From Anaerolinea sp. (GTDB taxonomy: Bacteria; Chloroflexota; Anaerolineae; Anaerolineales; Anaerolineaceae): a stretch of 64,000 nucleotides of DNA. The notes beneath the pieces were generated by a model. It was given only the letters and a program-made list of their open reading frames with translations. It was not told the DNA's origin and made no database searches. Positions 26,883 through 36,295 of this stretch are shown one piece after another. The position numbers and the translations under genes were made by a program. The first letter of the stretch is position 1. Every line of letters begins with the position of its first letter. The stretch covers positions 1 to 64,000 of the forward strand of contig DYEC01000001.1 of NCBI GenBank assembly GCA_020725865.1, given 5' to 3'.

Positions 26883-27632
26883 GATACCTGTGCCTTCTCC
26901 GGTGAGCGGTACGAATAAAACTCCACCCAGATTATAGGCTTTGAGCTTATCGCCCTCATTGACAAATTTCCATAGAGACTGATAGCCTCCTGGGGGACCA
27001 ATTGGGACGACTATGCGGCCGTGCGGAGCGAGCTGGTCTACCAGCGGTGGGGGCAAATGATCAGGGGCGGCGGTTACAATAATGGCGTTGTAAGGTGCGT
27101 ATTCCTCCCACCCAAAATACCCATCCCCAGTTTTTACATGTACTTGTTGATAACCCAGACGTATCAAACGATTGCGGGCACTCTCTGCAAGCTCAGGGAT
27201 GATCTCAATAGTGTATATACTGACATACCCAAGTTCTGCTAGCACTGCTGCCTGATACCCTGAGCCGGTGCCGATCTCCAGTACTCGCTCGCCCGGTTTC
27301 AAATCCAGCAGTTCGGTCATCCAAGCAACAATGTATGGCTGAGAAATTGTTTGTCCGTAACCGATGGGCAGGGGATGATCCGCGTATGCCAGTGCAAGGT
27401 ATTCATCCGGCACGAAATACTCACGCCGTACGGTTCGCATTGCGCGCAGGACACCGGGATCGGCAACGCCGCGCGCCTCAATGGTTTCTTTAACCATTTT
27501 TTCACGGGCTTCCTTAAATGGGTCCTGTTCGATGGTGGGGGTTGATGAAATTGTAATGGCAGGCTGGCAGGCATTGACAAGGAATAACAGCCCGGCTGAA
27601 ATAATTAAGAAAACAACCCACAAAGACCGCAT
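26862..27632 (-). CDS. pcm: Protein-L-isoaspartate O-methyltransferase with a lipoprotein signal peptide
   Basis: 256 residues. The enzyme core is unmistakable: DHPLPIGYGQTISQP and VLEIGTGSGYQAAVLAELG (SAM-binding motif I). It methylates isoaspartyl residues to start repair of aged proteins. Unlike the usual cytosolic 210-residue enzyme it begins with a hydrophobic segment ending L-V-N-A-C at about residue 22, a plausible lipobox, so it may be anchored outside the membrane. SAM availability there is questionable. Its stop lies 21 bases inside the end of the convergent gene. Confidence 0.88.
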   Translation of the reverse strand: MRSLWVVFLIISAGLLFLVNACQPAITISSTPTIEQDPFKEAREKMVKETIEARGVADPGVLRAMRTVRREYFVPDEYLALAYADHPLPIGYGQTISQPYIVAWMTELLDLKPGERVLEIGTGSGYQAAVLAELGYVSIYTIEIIPELAESARNRLIRLGYQQVHVKTGDGYFGWEEYAPYNAIIVTAAPDHLPPPLVDQLAPHGRIVVPIGPPGGYQSLWKFVNEGDKLKAYNLGGVLFVPLTGEGTGISPPTQP

Positions 27633-27688
27633 ACAGGCAAGTTTAGGTCTTTATCAAAAGCGTTGCATATTATTTTTTATTATACACA

Positions 27689-29164
27689 TTACTGTTCTAC
27701 GAGTCTCATGCGTCCTGTCTTGTCTGCCACATATTTAAACATTCCTTGAGGGATGTGGCTATCAATCTCCAGCCAGCCATTGTCCATGGCCTCCCAGATC
27801 AACTGGAAGGGGGTTTTACCTGCGACCCATTTTTCAACAATGACGACACCGTGTCCGGGCAGTACAGTAAAAACCAGTTGCCGGGCATCTTCTGGGTTTC
27901 TGAGCGCTTCGGAGCGTGCAAAGGCAGACATAATGCCAACCGCTTGGGCTTCTGTGGAACACGAAACCGGGAAATGATAGTAAGGCGGGTCGAGATAGAC
28001 ATGTTCAACCAGTTCTGGATCGAAGGACTTAATGCCGCGATGGCCGTGTAGTTTTGAGCGAGCTACCGGGACTTCTTGTAATTTCCCTTCCTGTCCTAAT
28101 CGAATGCGAGGCAAGCGGCTATCCATACCAATGAGCTCAACTGCTTCTGAAGAAGGCGGGTCGTTGCGTTTGCCTTCTACATGCCGCATACATGCACCCA
28201 GACCATCCGCACGCATTGCGACAATGACTGCCAGTTCATCGTCACTCAGATTGTCCTTATCCACCGGCCGAGCACTGCCGGTGATAGTGGTGATCAGCGC
28301 ATCAAGGCTGGCATCCCAAGTGGCAAAACATCCTTCGCTGTACTGACTGGCTATTGCGTGATTGAAAAGAGGAATATTGACCAGGTTTCCAACTTCTACC
28401 ATGCGGGTAAAAAACTTCCGTCTCCCCAGTTCTTTCCCCGCCCGGCGCATGGCGACTGGCGTGCTGAGGCTTTGCCAGATGGCCTGAGGGATTGGTTTAC
28501 CGACGACCTCATGTTGTGTTACTTCGCGCGTACTCGCAGCAGTGACCATGCGCAACACCAGGTCTTCATAAAACCACTCACCGTTTTCTTCATACACCGT
28601 TCGTGGGTGAGCACCAACCAAGTCGAAAGTATAGGCTTCTTCTATTTGTTTTTCGCCAATGATCAGGATGACGCGCACGCTCATGGTTTGCGATTGGATA
28701 AGCCGTATCAGCGAGAGAATTGCCCCGGCGCGCCTGCCTTGCTCATGTAATGTCAGATAAGCATTGCTTGCCAATCCTGGGAAGTGATAATCTGCCGGAT
28801 CTGGTTCTTCTTTAGCGGCTGCGATCTCGAAGTGATCCAGCAAGGTCGTAAATTGTTTCCGGCTCATCTGCACCAGCGTAAACACGGTGGGGTGATATGC
28901 CAGCCTGAACACCCGTTTAGCCGAGAACATTGGCGCTTCACGCCAGTTGACCGGCTGATTAAACGCAGCGGTCGTGATCCAGATATCCACTTCATCCTGA
29001 GGTATATTCAGTAGGACATGCCCCTGTTGTTGGAATTGTTCTCTTAATCCGGTTAACACCTCTTCTAACAGTGGGGTAGTGGGACCAGGTTTAATTACCA
29101 AACGGGTTTTTTGTAGCCAAGGATGTACCACACGGGAGGGATGAACAATCGGGATTTCCATCAT
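27689..29164 (-). CDS. Protein of unknown function, 491 residues
   Basis: I do not recognise a family. It begins MMEIPIVHP; AGAGGTG sits 3-6 bases upstream of two consecutive ATGs (29164, 29161). No signal peptide or membrane helix is evident; it looks like a large soluble mixed alpha/beta protein. Distinct segments include DEVDIWITTAAFNQP near 57, VRVILIIGEKQ in the middle, a LHGHRGIKSFDPELVEHVYLDPPYYHF stretch (shown here in part) in the last third, and GHGVVIVEKW near the C-terminus. It starts 8 bases after the SDR stop codon, so they are co-transcribed. Confidence 0.75.
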   Translation of the reverse strand: MMEIPIVHPSRVVHPWLQKTRLVIKPGPTTPLLEEVLTGLREQFQQQGHVLLNIPQDEVDIWITTAAFNQPVNWREAPMFSAKRVFRLAYHPTVFTLVQMSRKQFTTLLDHFEIAAAKEEPDPADYHFPGLASNAYLTLHEQGRRAGAILSLIRLIQSQTMSVRVILIIGEKQIEEAYTFDLVGAHPRTVYEENGEWFYEDLVLRMVTAASTREVTQHEVVGKPIPQAIWQSLSTPVAMRRAGKELGRRKFFTRMVEVGNLVNIPLFNHAIASQYSEGCFATWDASLDALITTITGSARPVDKDNLSDDELAVIVAMRADGLGACMRHVEGKRNDPPSSEAVELIGMDSRLPRIRLGQEGKLQEVPVARSKLHGHRGIKSFDPELVEHVYLDPPYYHFPVSCSTEAQAVGIMSAFARSEALRNPEDARQLVFTVLPGHGVVIVEKWVAGKTPFQLIWEAMDNGWLEIDSHIPQGMFKYVADKTGRMRLVEQ

Positions 29165-29172
29165 TTGCACCT

Positions 29173-29958
29173 CTAATTTTCTTCCCAGCCCTCTAGCCGG
29201 AATAGCCGAACTGCAAGATCTGCTGTAGTGGGCGAGAAGAAGTTGAGTATGTTGAGAAGATGAACTTGTGGGGGTAATAGAAGGCGTGCTCTACGGTGTT
29301 CAATGCACCTGAGGATAGCACGTGCCACCGTTTGAGGTGGAATTTTTGCCGATATAGGCGAAAATTTCAGGTTGGCAATCATTGGTGTGTCAATACGCCC
29401 CGGATAAATAGCGGTTAGGTGAATCCCGCTACCGCGTAATTCCTGGCGCAGTACATCTGCAAAACCGCTCATAGCCGATTTTGCTGCTACATAAGGGGCA
29501 TCTGGAGGCAGGGGGGTTTTGGCGTCCATGCTAAGCATTAATACAATGTGACCACTATGACGTGATTGCATATGAGGCAGAACTGCAAGCACTTGATATA
29601 GGCTGCCGTAAAAGTTGATCGCCATGGACTGTTCCATGATTTCCATTGTTAGCTTGTTGATTGGGCAACGAATGTATTGCCCTGCATTGGCGATCAGAAT
29701 ATCCACCTGCCCCCAATGATCAATAGTGGTTTGAATCAGGCGTTCCACTTGATCTTTTTGTGTGACATCGGTTGATATAGCCAATGCCTGACCGCTATTT
29801 TGGGATATTTCGCGTGCAAGGTGCTCAAGCGCTTCGGCTGAACGCGCTGCCAGGACTACACGTGCCCCTTGATCTGCCAGTAATCGAGCCGTTTCTCGCC
29901 CAACACCGCTTGAGGCGCCGGAGATAATAGCCACTTTGTTGGTGAAAAAGCTTTTCAT
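29173..29958 (-). CDS. Short-chain dehydrogenase/reductase
   Basis: 261 residues from the ATG at 29958 (MKSFFTNKVAI; AAAGGG upstream), preferred over a longer frame because the Rossmann strand starts right there. GASSGVGRE binds the NAD(P) phosphate, NAG stabilises the sheet, and Tyr-x-x-x-Lys appears as YVAAK, with the catalytic Ser in VLMLSMDA. The substrate is unknown. First gene of a pair with the unknown 491-residue protein. Confidence 0.88.
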   Translation of the reverse strand: MKSFFTNKVAIISGASSGVGRETARLLADQGARVVLAARSAEALEHLAREISQNSGQALAISTDVTQKDQVERLIQTTIDHWGQVDILIANAGQYIRCPINKLTMEIMEQSMAINFYGSLYQVLAVLPHMQSRHSGHIVLMLSMDAKTPLPPDAPYVAAKSAMSGFADVLRQELRGSGIHLTAIYPGRIDTPMIANLKFSPISAKIPPQTVARAILRCIEHRRARLLLPPQVHLLNILNFFSPTTADLAVRLFRLEGWEEN

Positions 29959-30162
29959 TGTTGTAACCCTTTCGCAACTTAAGAAATTGGTTGGGTCGCC
30001 AAGAATACAGAACAAAACAGCCTCCTGTAGAGACTGATATTATAACGACGATATTGTGTCTGAATTGTATCGGGTCGTTTTTCTGTTTTCAATCCCCCTT
30101 TGGTCATATTTTTGTCATGATGTCACACAAAAAGAACAGAAACGGGTAAAATAAGAACGATC

Positions 30163-31926
30163 GTGAGTGCACTGATAGAAATTGAAAACCTGTCTTTTCA
30201 ATATCCCGTGGGGGGAGCACAGCCGATTCAGGCATTAAGAGGTATTTCATTACGGATAGAGAACGGTGAATACGTCGCATTGATCGGCGCTAATGGTTCT
30301 GGCAAAACCACTCTAGCACGCCATTTGAATGCCCTTTTGTTACCCAGTGTGGGTAGTGTCCGAGTGAACGGGATGGATACGCGTGACCCTCGTCATCGGC
30401 AACGCATTCGCTCAATTGTTGGCATGGTCATGCAATATCCGGAAGACCAGATCGTGGCGACTGGAGTAGAAGAGGATGTGGCTTTTGGTCCGGAGAATCT
30501 GGGGTTGCCAGTTGGCGAAATCCGGCGCCGGATTGAGGAATCCTTGAAGGCGGTGGGGATGTGGGAATTGCGTCACCGACCACCTTATCTTTTATCCGCC
30601 GGACAGATTCAGCGTGTTGCTCTGGCGGGTATTTTGGCGCTGCGCCCGCGTTGCATCGTGTTTGATGAGGCTACTTCCATGCTTGATCCGCTGGGACGTA
30701 GGACGGTGTTGAGTCTGATTGACCAACTCCATCGCGAGGGAATTACCATCATCACTGTGACTCATTTTATGAATGAGGCTGCACGTGCCGGGCGTGTGGT
30801 TGTATTGCATCAAGGTCAAGTGGTGATGGATGATGTGCCTGAAAAGGTGTTCTCCCATGTTCAGGAACTTGAAGAAATCGGTTTAGGTCTGCCGGCGACT
30901 GTGCAAACTGCACGGGCACTGAGAGCTGTTTTGCTTGACCTGCCGGATAGATTGTTGCGGGTGGATGATTTGATCCAAGCTTTACCAACCTATCCCGGTG
31001 GGAGGGCGGTAAAAGCGGAGTTATCCTCCCCCAAAAGTACTTCCCCGCTTGGTCAACCAGCATTAGTTGAGGTTCATGGGTTGGAACATACCTATCTATT
31101 GGATACACCGCTTGCGCAGCGCGCCTTGGAAGGCGTTAACTTTTATGTTTCGGACGGCAGTGCTCATGGCATTTTGGGGTCTACTGGGTCTGGAAAATCC
31201 ACCTTGCTCCAACATTTAAACGGTTTACTGTTGCCGCAATCCGGACAGGTGCGTGTGGGAAATTTTTTGTTGCACCATAGGGATACCGATTTGCAGGCTG
31301 TGCGTTGTTTTGCGGGTCTTGTGTTCCAGTTCCCAGAGACCCAGTTTTTTGAGCAATATGTGGGCGATGAAATTGCTTATGGCTTGCGCCTACTCAAGCG
31401 CACAAAAGAACGGATCAGGACTGATGTGCGCTGGGCAATGGAAATCGTTGGATTGGATTTTGAGCGTTACAAAGACCGTTTGACGTTTACATTAAGCGGA
31501 GGTGAAAGCCGCAAAGTGGCGCTAGCATCCATTCTGGCGCTCCGTCCCCGGTTGTTGCTTCTAGATGAGCCATTGGCGGGTCTTGACCCACTCTCACGTC
31601 ATGATTTACTCATAAAGCTAAAGGGATTGCAACGCGAAGGTATGACTGTCATTTTGTCTTCGCATCACATGGAAGAGGTTGCCGAATTGACTGATGAATT
31701 GACAGTTTTTCATCAGGGTAGGGACGTGCTGCGAGGAGGGGTGCGCGAAGTTTTTGACCGGGTGGATGAATTGCGTACGCTGGGTTTAGAGCCGCCCGTG
31801 GCTGTGCGTGTAGCCGCTGCGTTGCGACAGCGCGGCTGGGTTTTGCCGCCCGGGCTGATTCGACCACAGGAGCTGGCAGATCAAGTAGCGCGTTTACAGA
31901 TGGGGTCTCATCATGAATCAGTTTGA
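30163..31926 (+). CDS. ECF transporter ATPase, EcfA-EcfA' fusion
   Basis: 587 residues starting at GTG. Two complete ABC ATPase domains. First: Walker A GANGSGKTT near 42, Q-loop MQYPEDQ, signature LSAGQ near 145, Walker B CIVFDEA. Second: Walker A GSTGSGKST near 341, QFPETQ, signature LSGGE near 444, LLLLDEP. The YPEDQ/FPETQ Q-loops are typical of ECF (CbiO-like) ATPases. Most organisms encode EcfA1 and EcfA2 separately; here they are fused. With EcfT downstream it forms the energizing module for vitamin uptake. No S component is adjacent; the nearest is at 44881-45438. Confidence 0.92.
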   Translation: MSALIEIENLSFQYPVGGAQPIQALRGISLRIENGEYVALIGANGSGKTTLARHLNALLLPSVGSVRVNGMDTRDPRHRQRIRSIVGMVMQYPEDQIVATGVEEDVAFGPENLGLPVGEIRRRIEESLKAVGMWELRHRPPYLLSAGQIQRVALAGILALRPRCIVFDEATSMLDPLGRRTVLSLIDQLHREGITIITVTHFMNEAARAGRVVVLHQGQVVMDDVPEKVFSHVQELEEIGLGLPATVQTARALRAVLLDLPDRLLRVDDLIQALPTYPGGRAVKAELSSPKSTSPLGQPALVEVHGLEHTYLLDTPLAQRALEGVNFYVSDGSAHGILGSTGSGKSTLLQHLNGLLLPQSGQVRVGNFLLHHRDTDLQAVRCFAGLVFQFPETQFFEQYVGDEIAYGLRLLKRTKERIRTDVRWAMEIVGLDFERYKDRLTFTLSGGESRKVALASILALRPRLLLLDEPLAGLDPLSRHDLLIKLKGLQREGMTVILSSHHMEEVAELTDELTVFHQGRDVLRGGVREVFDRVDELRTLGLEPPVAVRVAAALRQRGWVLPPGLIRPQELADQVARLQMGSHHESV

Positions 31927-32737
31927 GTTCCTGCGCTACGTAAATCTTGGACAGTATTTACCAACCAACTCGTGGATCCATCGGCTGGATGTGCGAGCAC
32001 GCATCCTTGCAGCAGTGTTTTTGTTATTGTCACTTACCCTGACGGGGCGTCCTGTTGCTTTGGTGATTGCCATGTTTGGTTTGTTGGCGTTGCTTTCTTT
32101 GGCTCGCATCCCATGGGCGTATGCATTTCGTAATTTACTACCGCCTTTACCGTTTCTGTTACTTCTGGCAGTGTTACAGGTTTTTTTCAATCCTCGTCCT
32201 GTTGATACAGACATACTGATTTTTCGATGGCACTGGATTAGTGTAAGCATGATGAGTTTGCTTGCAGGCGTTACGCTGTTATTGCGTTTTTCGGCATTGA
32301 TTTTGACACTCAGTCTGGCAACGTACTGTATTTCGACTTCAGAAATGATTCATGGTCTGGAGTCGCTTCTTTCGCCGTTACAACGCGTTGGTATTCCTAC
32401 CCGCATGTTTGTCATGATGATACAGGTCATGTTGCGGTTTTTGCCGTTTTTGGCACTGGCAGCGGAGCGGATCGCCAAGGCACAGGCATCGCGCGGTGCA
32501 CAATGGGGCAGCCGGCGCGGAAGTCTTATCCAGCGTGCCCGGCAGGTTGTTCCCTTGCTGGTACCGCTTTTCTTAACTGGTTTACACCGAGCCGAGAATC
32601 TGGCACTTGCGATGGAGGCGCGCGGATATGACAGCGAATCCCCGCATACTTCTTTATTTGTGATGCATTTTAGCTGGCGAGATGCAACGGCGATTATAAT
32701 GGTTTTTGTGTTCTCGCTGGCATTACTTTTGGTTTAA
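31913..32737 (+). CDS. ecfT: ECF transporter transmembrane component EcfT
   Basis: 274 residues with five to six membrane helices. The coupling helices with Ala-Arg-Gly-type motifs are present: KAQASRGAQWGSRRG near 186 and AMEARGYDSE near 232. EcfT connects S components to the two ATPases. Its start overlaps the ATPase gene by 14 bases, implying translational coupling. Confidence 0.92.
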   Translation: MNQFEFLRYVNLGQYLPTNSWIHRLDVRARILAAVFLLLSLTLTGRPVALVIAMFGLLALLSLARIPWAYAFRNLLPPLPFLLLLAVLQVFFNPRPVDTDILIFRWHWISVSMMSLLAGVTLLLRFSALILTLSLATYCISTSEMIHGLESLLSPLQRVGIPTRMFVMMIQVMLRFLPFLALAAERIAKAQASRGAQWGSRRGSLIQRARQVVPLLVPLFLTGLHRAENLALAMEARGYDSESPHTSLFVMHFSWRDATAIIMVFVFSLALLLV

Positions 32738-32764
32738 GCATTTTAGCTTTGAGGAGGGAATACT

Positions 32765-33340
32765 ATGCTTAGCGAGCTGATACGTAAGTGTCGTAGCTAT
32801 CGGCGTTACCACGCAGAAATTTCTCTGTCACTGGATACCTTACGTGAGCTAATCGGGCTGGCGCGCTTAATCCCTTCTGCGTTTAATCGGCAGCCATTGC
32901 GGTATCTGCTTATTAACGATGCCCAAAACAAGGAACTAGTATTTTCTTATCTTGTCTGGCCTGTCTTTGGAGAGTGGACGAAACCTGCACAAAACGAACG
33001 CCCTGCGGCTTATATTGTCATTCTGGGAGATACCGAAATTGCCACCCATTTTGGTGTGGAGGCTGGCATTGCCGCTCAAACGATTCTACTTGGAGCAGTA
33101 GCACGCGGGCTAGGCGGGTGCATTATGGGTGCTTTGGACCGCGAAAGTCTGCGCGACGCGTTGAAAATACCAGAACGTTTCCGAGTTTTGCTGGTGATTG
33201 CTTTAGGTGTTCCGGCAGAACAAGTGGTAATTGAACCACTAGCACCCGGCCAGTCTCCCCGTTTTTGGCGGGATGCCAGCGGTATCCAACATGTCGAAAA
33301 ACGTTCTGTAGATGAACTTATTCTCAATCTCGCAGAATAA
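32765..33340 (+). CDS. Nitroreductase-family flavoprotein
   Basis: 191 residues, typical size. N-terminal CRSYRRY gives the FMN-phosphate-binding Arg-Ser-x-Arg pattern, followed by SAFNRQPLRY (usual S-x-x-N-x-Q-P-W) and GLGGCIMGALD. Uses FMN and NAD(P)H; substrate unknown. GAGGAGGGAATACT precedes the ATG, 28 bases after ecfT. Its 3' end overlaps the convergent acyl-CoA synthetase gene by 17 bases. Confidence 0.88.
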   Translation: MLSELIRKCRSYRRYHAEISLSLDTLRELIGLARLIPSAFNRQPLRYLLINDAQNKELVFSYLVWPVFGEWTKPAQNERPAAYIVILGDTEIATHFGVEAGIAAQTILLGAVARGLGGCIMGALDRESLRDALKIPERFRVLLVIALGVPAEQVVIEPLAPGQSPRFWRDASGIQHVEKRSVDELILNLAE

Positions 33341-35402
33341 TGCGGGCGTCTACAATTTGTGCCCCATGTTCAAAAACTAACACTGGATTCAGGTCAATTT
33401 CGGTTATCTCGTCCAATTCCTCCATCAGGCGCGAGAGTTTGAGCAGCATTTCTACAAGCGCCTGATGGTCGGCTGAGGGTTGACCTCGTACACCTTTAAG
33501 CAGTTTGGCACCGCGCAGTTCATCTAACATTTCTTCAACTTCACCTTTTGCAACTGGTACCAGTCGGATGGTGACATCACTGAATACCTCGGCATAGATG
33601 CCGCCCAGCCCGAATAGAATCAGGGGACCAAAGGAAGGATCGCGCTTGCCACCCAAAATTACCTCCCGGCCGCCGTATACCATCTTCTGGATCAGGAAGC
33701 CACTGGACGGGCCCAGCCGTTGTTGCATTTGCTCAATGGCTTTTCTTAATTCACCTTCATTCTTAATATCCAGTGCTACGCCGCCCACATCGGTTTTATG
33801 AGTGGCTCCGCTTGCCGCAACCTTGACCACCACCGGATATCCAATCTGCCCTGCTTCCTGAGCAGCTTGATCAGCATTTGAAACTTTTGCCCAAGGTGCT
33901 ACTGAAAGACCGTAATCTTCACAGATTTGCATTGCCTGATCAATGCTTACTTCACGGTTTCGAACGTTTTTCAAAACGTTTCGAGCTTTAGTAGCTGCGT
34001 TTGCCGGGATGGTAAGGTCCGTAGCTTCACTGATAAAAGCTTCCCGGCGTTTTAATCGAAAATAATGATCGCGTGAGGCAGCCAACGCTTGAACGGCTTC
34101 ATACACTTCTGGGAATACTGGAAAGCCTAAATTTTTCTCTAGATAAGCGATCTCGTCCATCTCAGTGAAGTACACAAGAGCGACAGGGATCTGGTAGTGC
34201 AGGCTGAGGGCTTTTAATCTTTCGGCAACTTCGCGCGCTTTGGGAATTGTTTCACGCCGATAGTTGAAAATTAACAGAACTGCATCCGGCTGCATGATCT
34301 TCATGGCTTCTTCAATTAGCAACGGATAGGAATCAAAATTGAAAACGGTGCCAAGATCCAGGGGATTGATTCGCTCAATCACATTCACGCGAAAGAACGG
34401 TTTGGCAATTTCAATCAGTTCGTCGGGGTAAGGTGGCAAAATAAAACCAAACTCGCTGGCACAGTCCACCGAAATAATAGCATGACCGCCCGAGCGAGAG
34501 AATACCGCCAACCGATTACCGCGCACCGGCGGGAGAGAGAATCCCTTACCAAAGGTCATCATCTGGCGAAAAGTGTACGCACGAGTGATGCCAAATTGGG
34601 CAAAGGCGGCATTGACTACTCGTTCGTCGTTTGCCAGCGCAGCAGTGTGCGATTGGGCAATCTGGGCACTCGCTTGACCGGTATTGGATTTATAAACGAT
34701 GACTGGTTTCTGTGATTTACCAGCCAGCTCTACCAATTCACGTCCTGCGTTGATGCTTTCGAGATACAACATGATGATATCTGTAGCATTATCCTGTAAG
34801 AAGTATTTGAGATAATCGCTTTCCTTTAGGTCCAGCTTATTGCCAACGCTGACTGTTTTAGCAACCCCCAATCCGCAAGCAGTCATCATATCCGTGCAGG
34901 TCAGCACCACTCCGCCGCTTTGCGACATCAGCGAAGTGCGTCCGGGCATCATTTCGCTTGGTTCCGTATGAACAAAGATGGTGCAGATACCGCTTTCGGT
35001 ATTAATAATGCCAACACAGTTTGGGCCGACAATGCGCATCCCCCACTTTTGTGCGATTTGCCCAATTTCTCTTTCAAGCTTTGCACCCTCTTCTGAGAAT
35101 TCGCTAAAACCGGCGGTTTCAATGACGGCATAGCGTACGCCGCGCTTTCCCAGATCATCCAGCAAACCCGGCACAGTTGCCGCAGGGGTGAGAATCACAG
35201 CCAGATCAAGGTTGGGAGGGAGCTCATCAACAGAGGTATAAATGGGATGGTCAAGGGTGCGCCCCGCCTGGCGTCCCAGAAGGTACATCTCACCTTGATA
35301 GCCAAACAACAACAGGTTATTGGCGATATTTCGCGCAAGGTTATCCGCTTTATCCGATACACCTACAACTACAAGACTCTTGGGATAAAAAATTTTTTCC
35401 AT
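33324..35402 (-). CDS. Acetate/acyl-CoA ligase (ADP-forming), fused alpha and beta subunits
   Basis: 692 residues with the alpha-beta order of single-chain ACDs. N-terminal CoA-binding Rossmann domain (SLVVVGVSDK), a succinyl-CoA-synthetase-like ligase domain with GPNCVGI and QSGGV, the phospho-His region QSHTAAL near 252, and a C-terminal ATP-grasp domain with ATHKTDVGG near 525. Converts acyl-CoA, ADP and phosphate to free acid, CoA and ATP, giving substrate-level ATP in fermentation. It may conserve energy from acyl-CoAs made by the neighbouring operon; this is inference. GGGAGGGAGT precedes the ATG. Confidence 0.92.
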   Translation of the reverse strand: MEKIFYPKSLVVVGVSDKADNLARNIANNLLLFGYQGEMYLLGRQAGRTLDHPIYTSVDELPPNLDLAVILTPAATVPGLLDDLGKRGVRYAVIETAGFSEFSEEGAKLEREIGQIAQKWGMRIVGPNCVGIINTESGICTIFVHTEPSEMMPGRTSLMSQSGGVVLTCTDMMTACGLGVAKTVSVGNKLDLKESDYLKYFLQDNATDIIMLYLESINAGRELVELAGKSQKPVIVYKSNTGQASAQIAQSHTAALANDERVVNAAFAQFGITRAYTFRQMMTFGKGFSLPPVRGNRLAVFSRSGGHAIISVDCASEFGFILPPYPDELIEIAKPFFRVNVIERINPLDLGTVFNFDSYPLLIEEAMKIMQPDAVLLIFNYRRETIPKAREVAERLKALSLHYQIPVALVYFTEMDEIAYLEKNLGFPVFPEVYEAVQALAASRDHYFRLKRREAFISEATDLTIPANAATKARNVLKNVRNREVSIDQAMQICEDYGLSVAPWAKVSNADQAAQEAGQIGYPVVVKVAASGATHKTDVGGVALDIKNEGELRKAIEQMQQRLGPSSGFLIQKMVYGGREVILGGKRDPSFGPLILFGLGGIYAEVFSDVTIRLVPVAKGEVEEMLDELRGAKLLKGVRGQPSADHQALVEMLLKLSRLMEELDEITEIDLNPVLVFEHGAQIVDARIILRD

Positions 35403-35624
35403 ACTCCCTCCCTGAGATTAGTATGAATTGTTTCTCCTGCATTCATATTATTGCACTGTTTCTTGTGTTGTTACAATAATTTGGTACGTCGCTATGGAAA
35501 AATAGTCACCAAATCCTGGACTAAACGCTCAACTATCTGGCTTGACTATTGATAGCCGGTGGATTTTTCGAAATACTGAGAGAATTTGGCCTGTCGAATT
35601 TTTAGCAATAGGGGGAAAATTAAC

Positions 35625-35661
35625 TGCGGGGCAGTCATATATTCATGCACACTGCCCCGCA
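35625..35661 (-). terminator. Hairpin after the last gene of the cai/fix-like operon
   Basis: Perfect 11-bp GC-rich stem TGCGGGGCAGT/ACTGCCCCGCA (35625-35635, 35651-35661), 5 bases past the stop at 35667. Downstream is GTTAATTTT, a weak U-tract, so probably an operon terminator. Confidence 0.65.
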
Positions 35662-35666
35662 ATGTT

Positions 35667-35954
35667 TCAAGCTTGATACTCGCTCTCTTTCAAGCGACTG
35701 ATTTCGAATATTGCCAGGTTATCTCCATCCGGGCAAGATATTGTGGTGCTGTCGCCATCTCCCCAGGGGAACTTGCCACGCATTTGCAGAACCACGATGT
35801 AGGGCCAAAGACTGTGCAATGCGTGCGGGCACAAGTAACCAGAGAGAGTGACGTTATCTACGATGATTTCTTCCCCTGGTTTATGACCCGCCTGGCATTC
35901 ACCGGCGATGCTTTTGACCCGGATTCTGACCTTATCCATGCCTGTATCTTCCAT
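35667..35954 (-). CDS. TIGR04076-type small protein of unknown function
   Basis: 95 residues. Matches my recollection of the TIGR04076 family: GECQAGHKPGEE, a CPHALHSLWPYI block and a CPDGDN block with conserved Cys and His that could bind a metal. AGAGGTGTCCGA places the start at 35954. It follows fixX by 56 bases with no terminator between and is last in the operon, so it is probably transcribed with the Fix complex. Function unknown. Confidence 0.8.
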   Translation of the reverse strand: MEDTGMDKVRIRVKSIAGECQAGHKPGEEIIVDNVTLSGYLCPHALHSLWPYIVVLQMRGKFPWGDGDSTTISCPDGDNLAIFEISRLKESEYQA

Positions 35955-36010
35955 TCGGACACCTCTTCTTTACTTAGTCAGAAACAGCAGGAGTGTTGTC
36001 ATCGCGGATA

Positions 36011-36295
36011 TTACCCATAGCGGTAGATGATGCCAAAGCCGCCGCGTGGGTATTCCCATACCAGCGCCTCAGTCGGGCAGGCAGCTTTGCATGTGCCACA
36101 CTCAACGCAGCCTGCCCAATCAGCAACAACCTTACCTTCTTGTTCGCTGTAAACGCCGACCGGGCAAACAAACAGACAGGCTTTTGTCTTGCATATTGCA
36201 TTGCAGATCTCTGCTTTGACCTCAATGTGCGGATGACCCTCATCCAGTTCGTATTTATTGACAGCCAGTTTTTCGGGTAAGCTCATGCGGTTCAT
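36011..36295 (-). CDS. fixX: FixX ferredoxin-like protein
   Basis: 94 residues, standard FixX length. One complete [4Fe-4S] motif CVECGTCKAACP; the other cluster site is degenerate (CNAICKTKACLFVCP), as in the family. It is the iron-sulfur subunit attached to FixC. ATGA overlap with the fixC stop indicates translational coupling. Confidence 0.93.
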   Translation of the reverse strand: MNRMSLPEKLAVNKYELDEGHPHIEVKAEICNAICKTKACLFVCPVGVYSEQEGKVVADWAGCVECGTCKAACPTEALVWEYPRGGFGIIYRYG

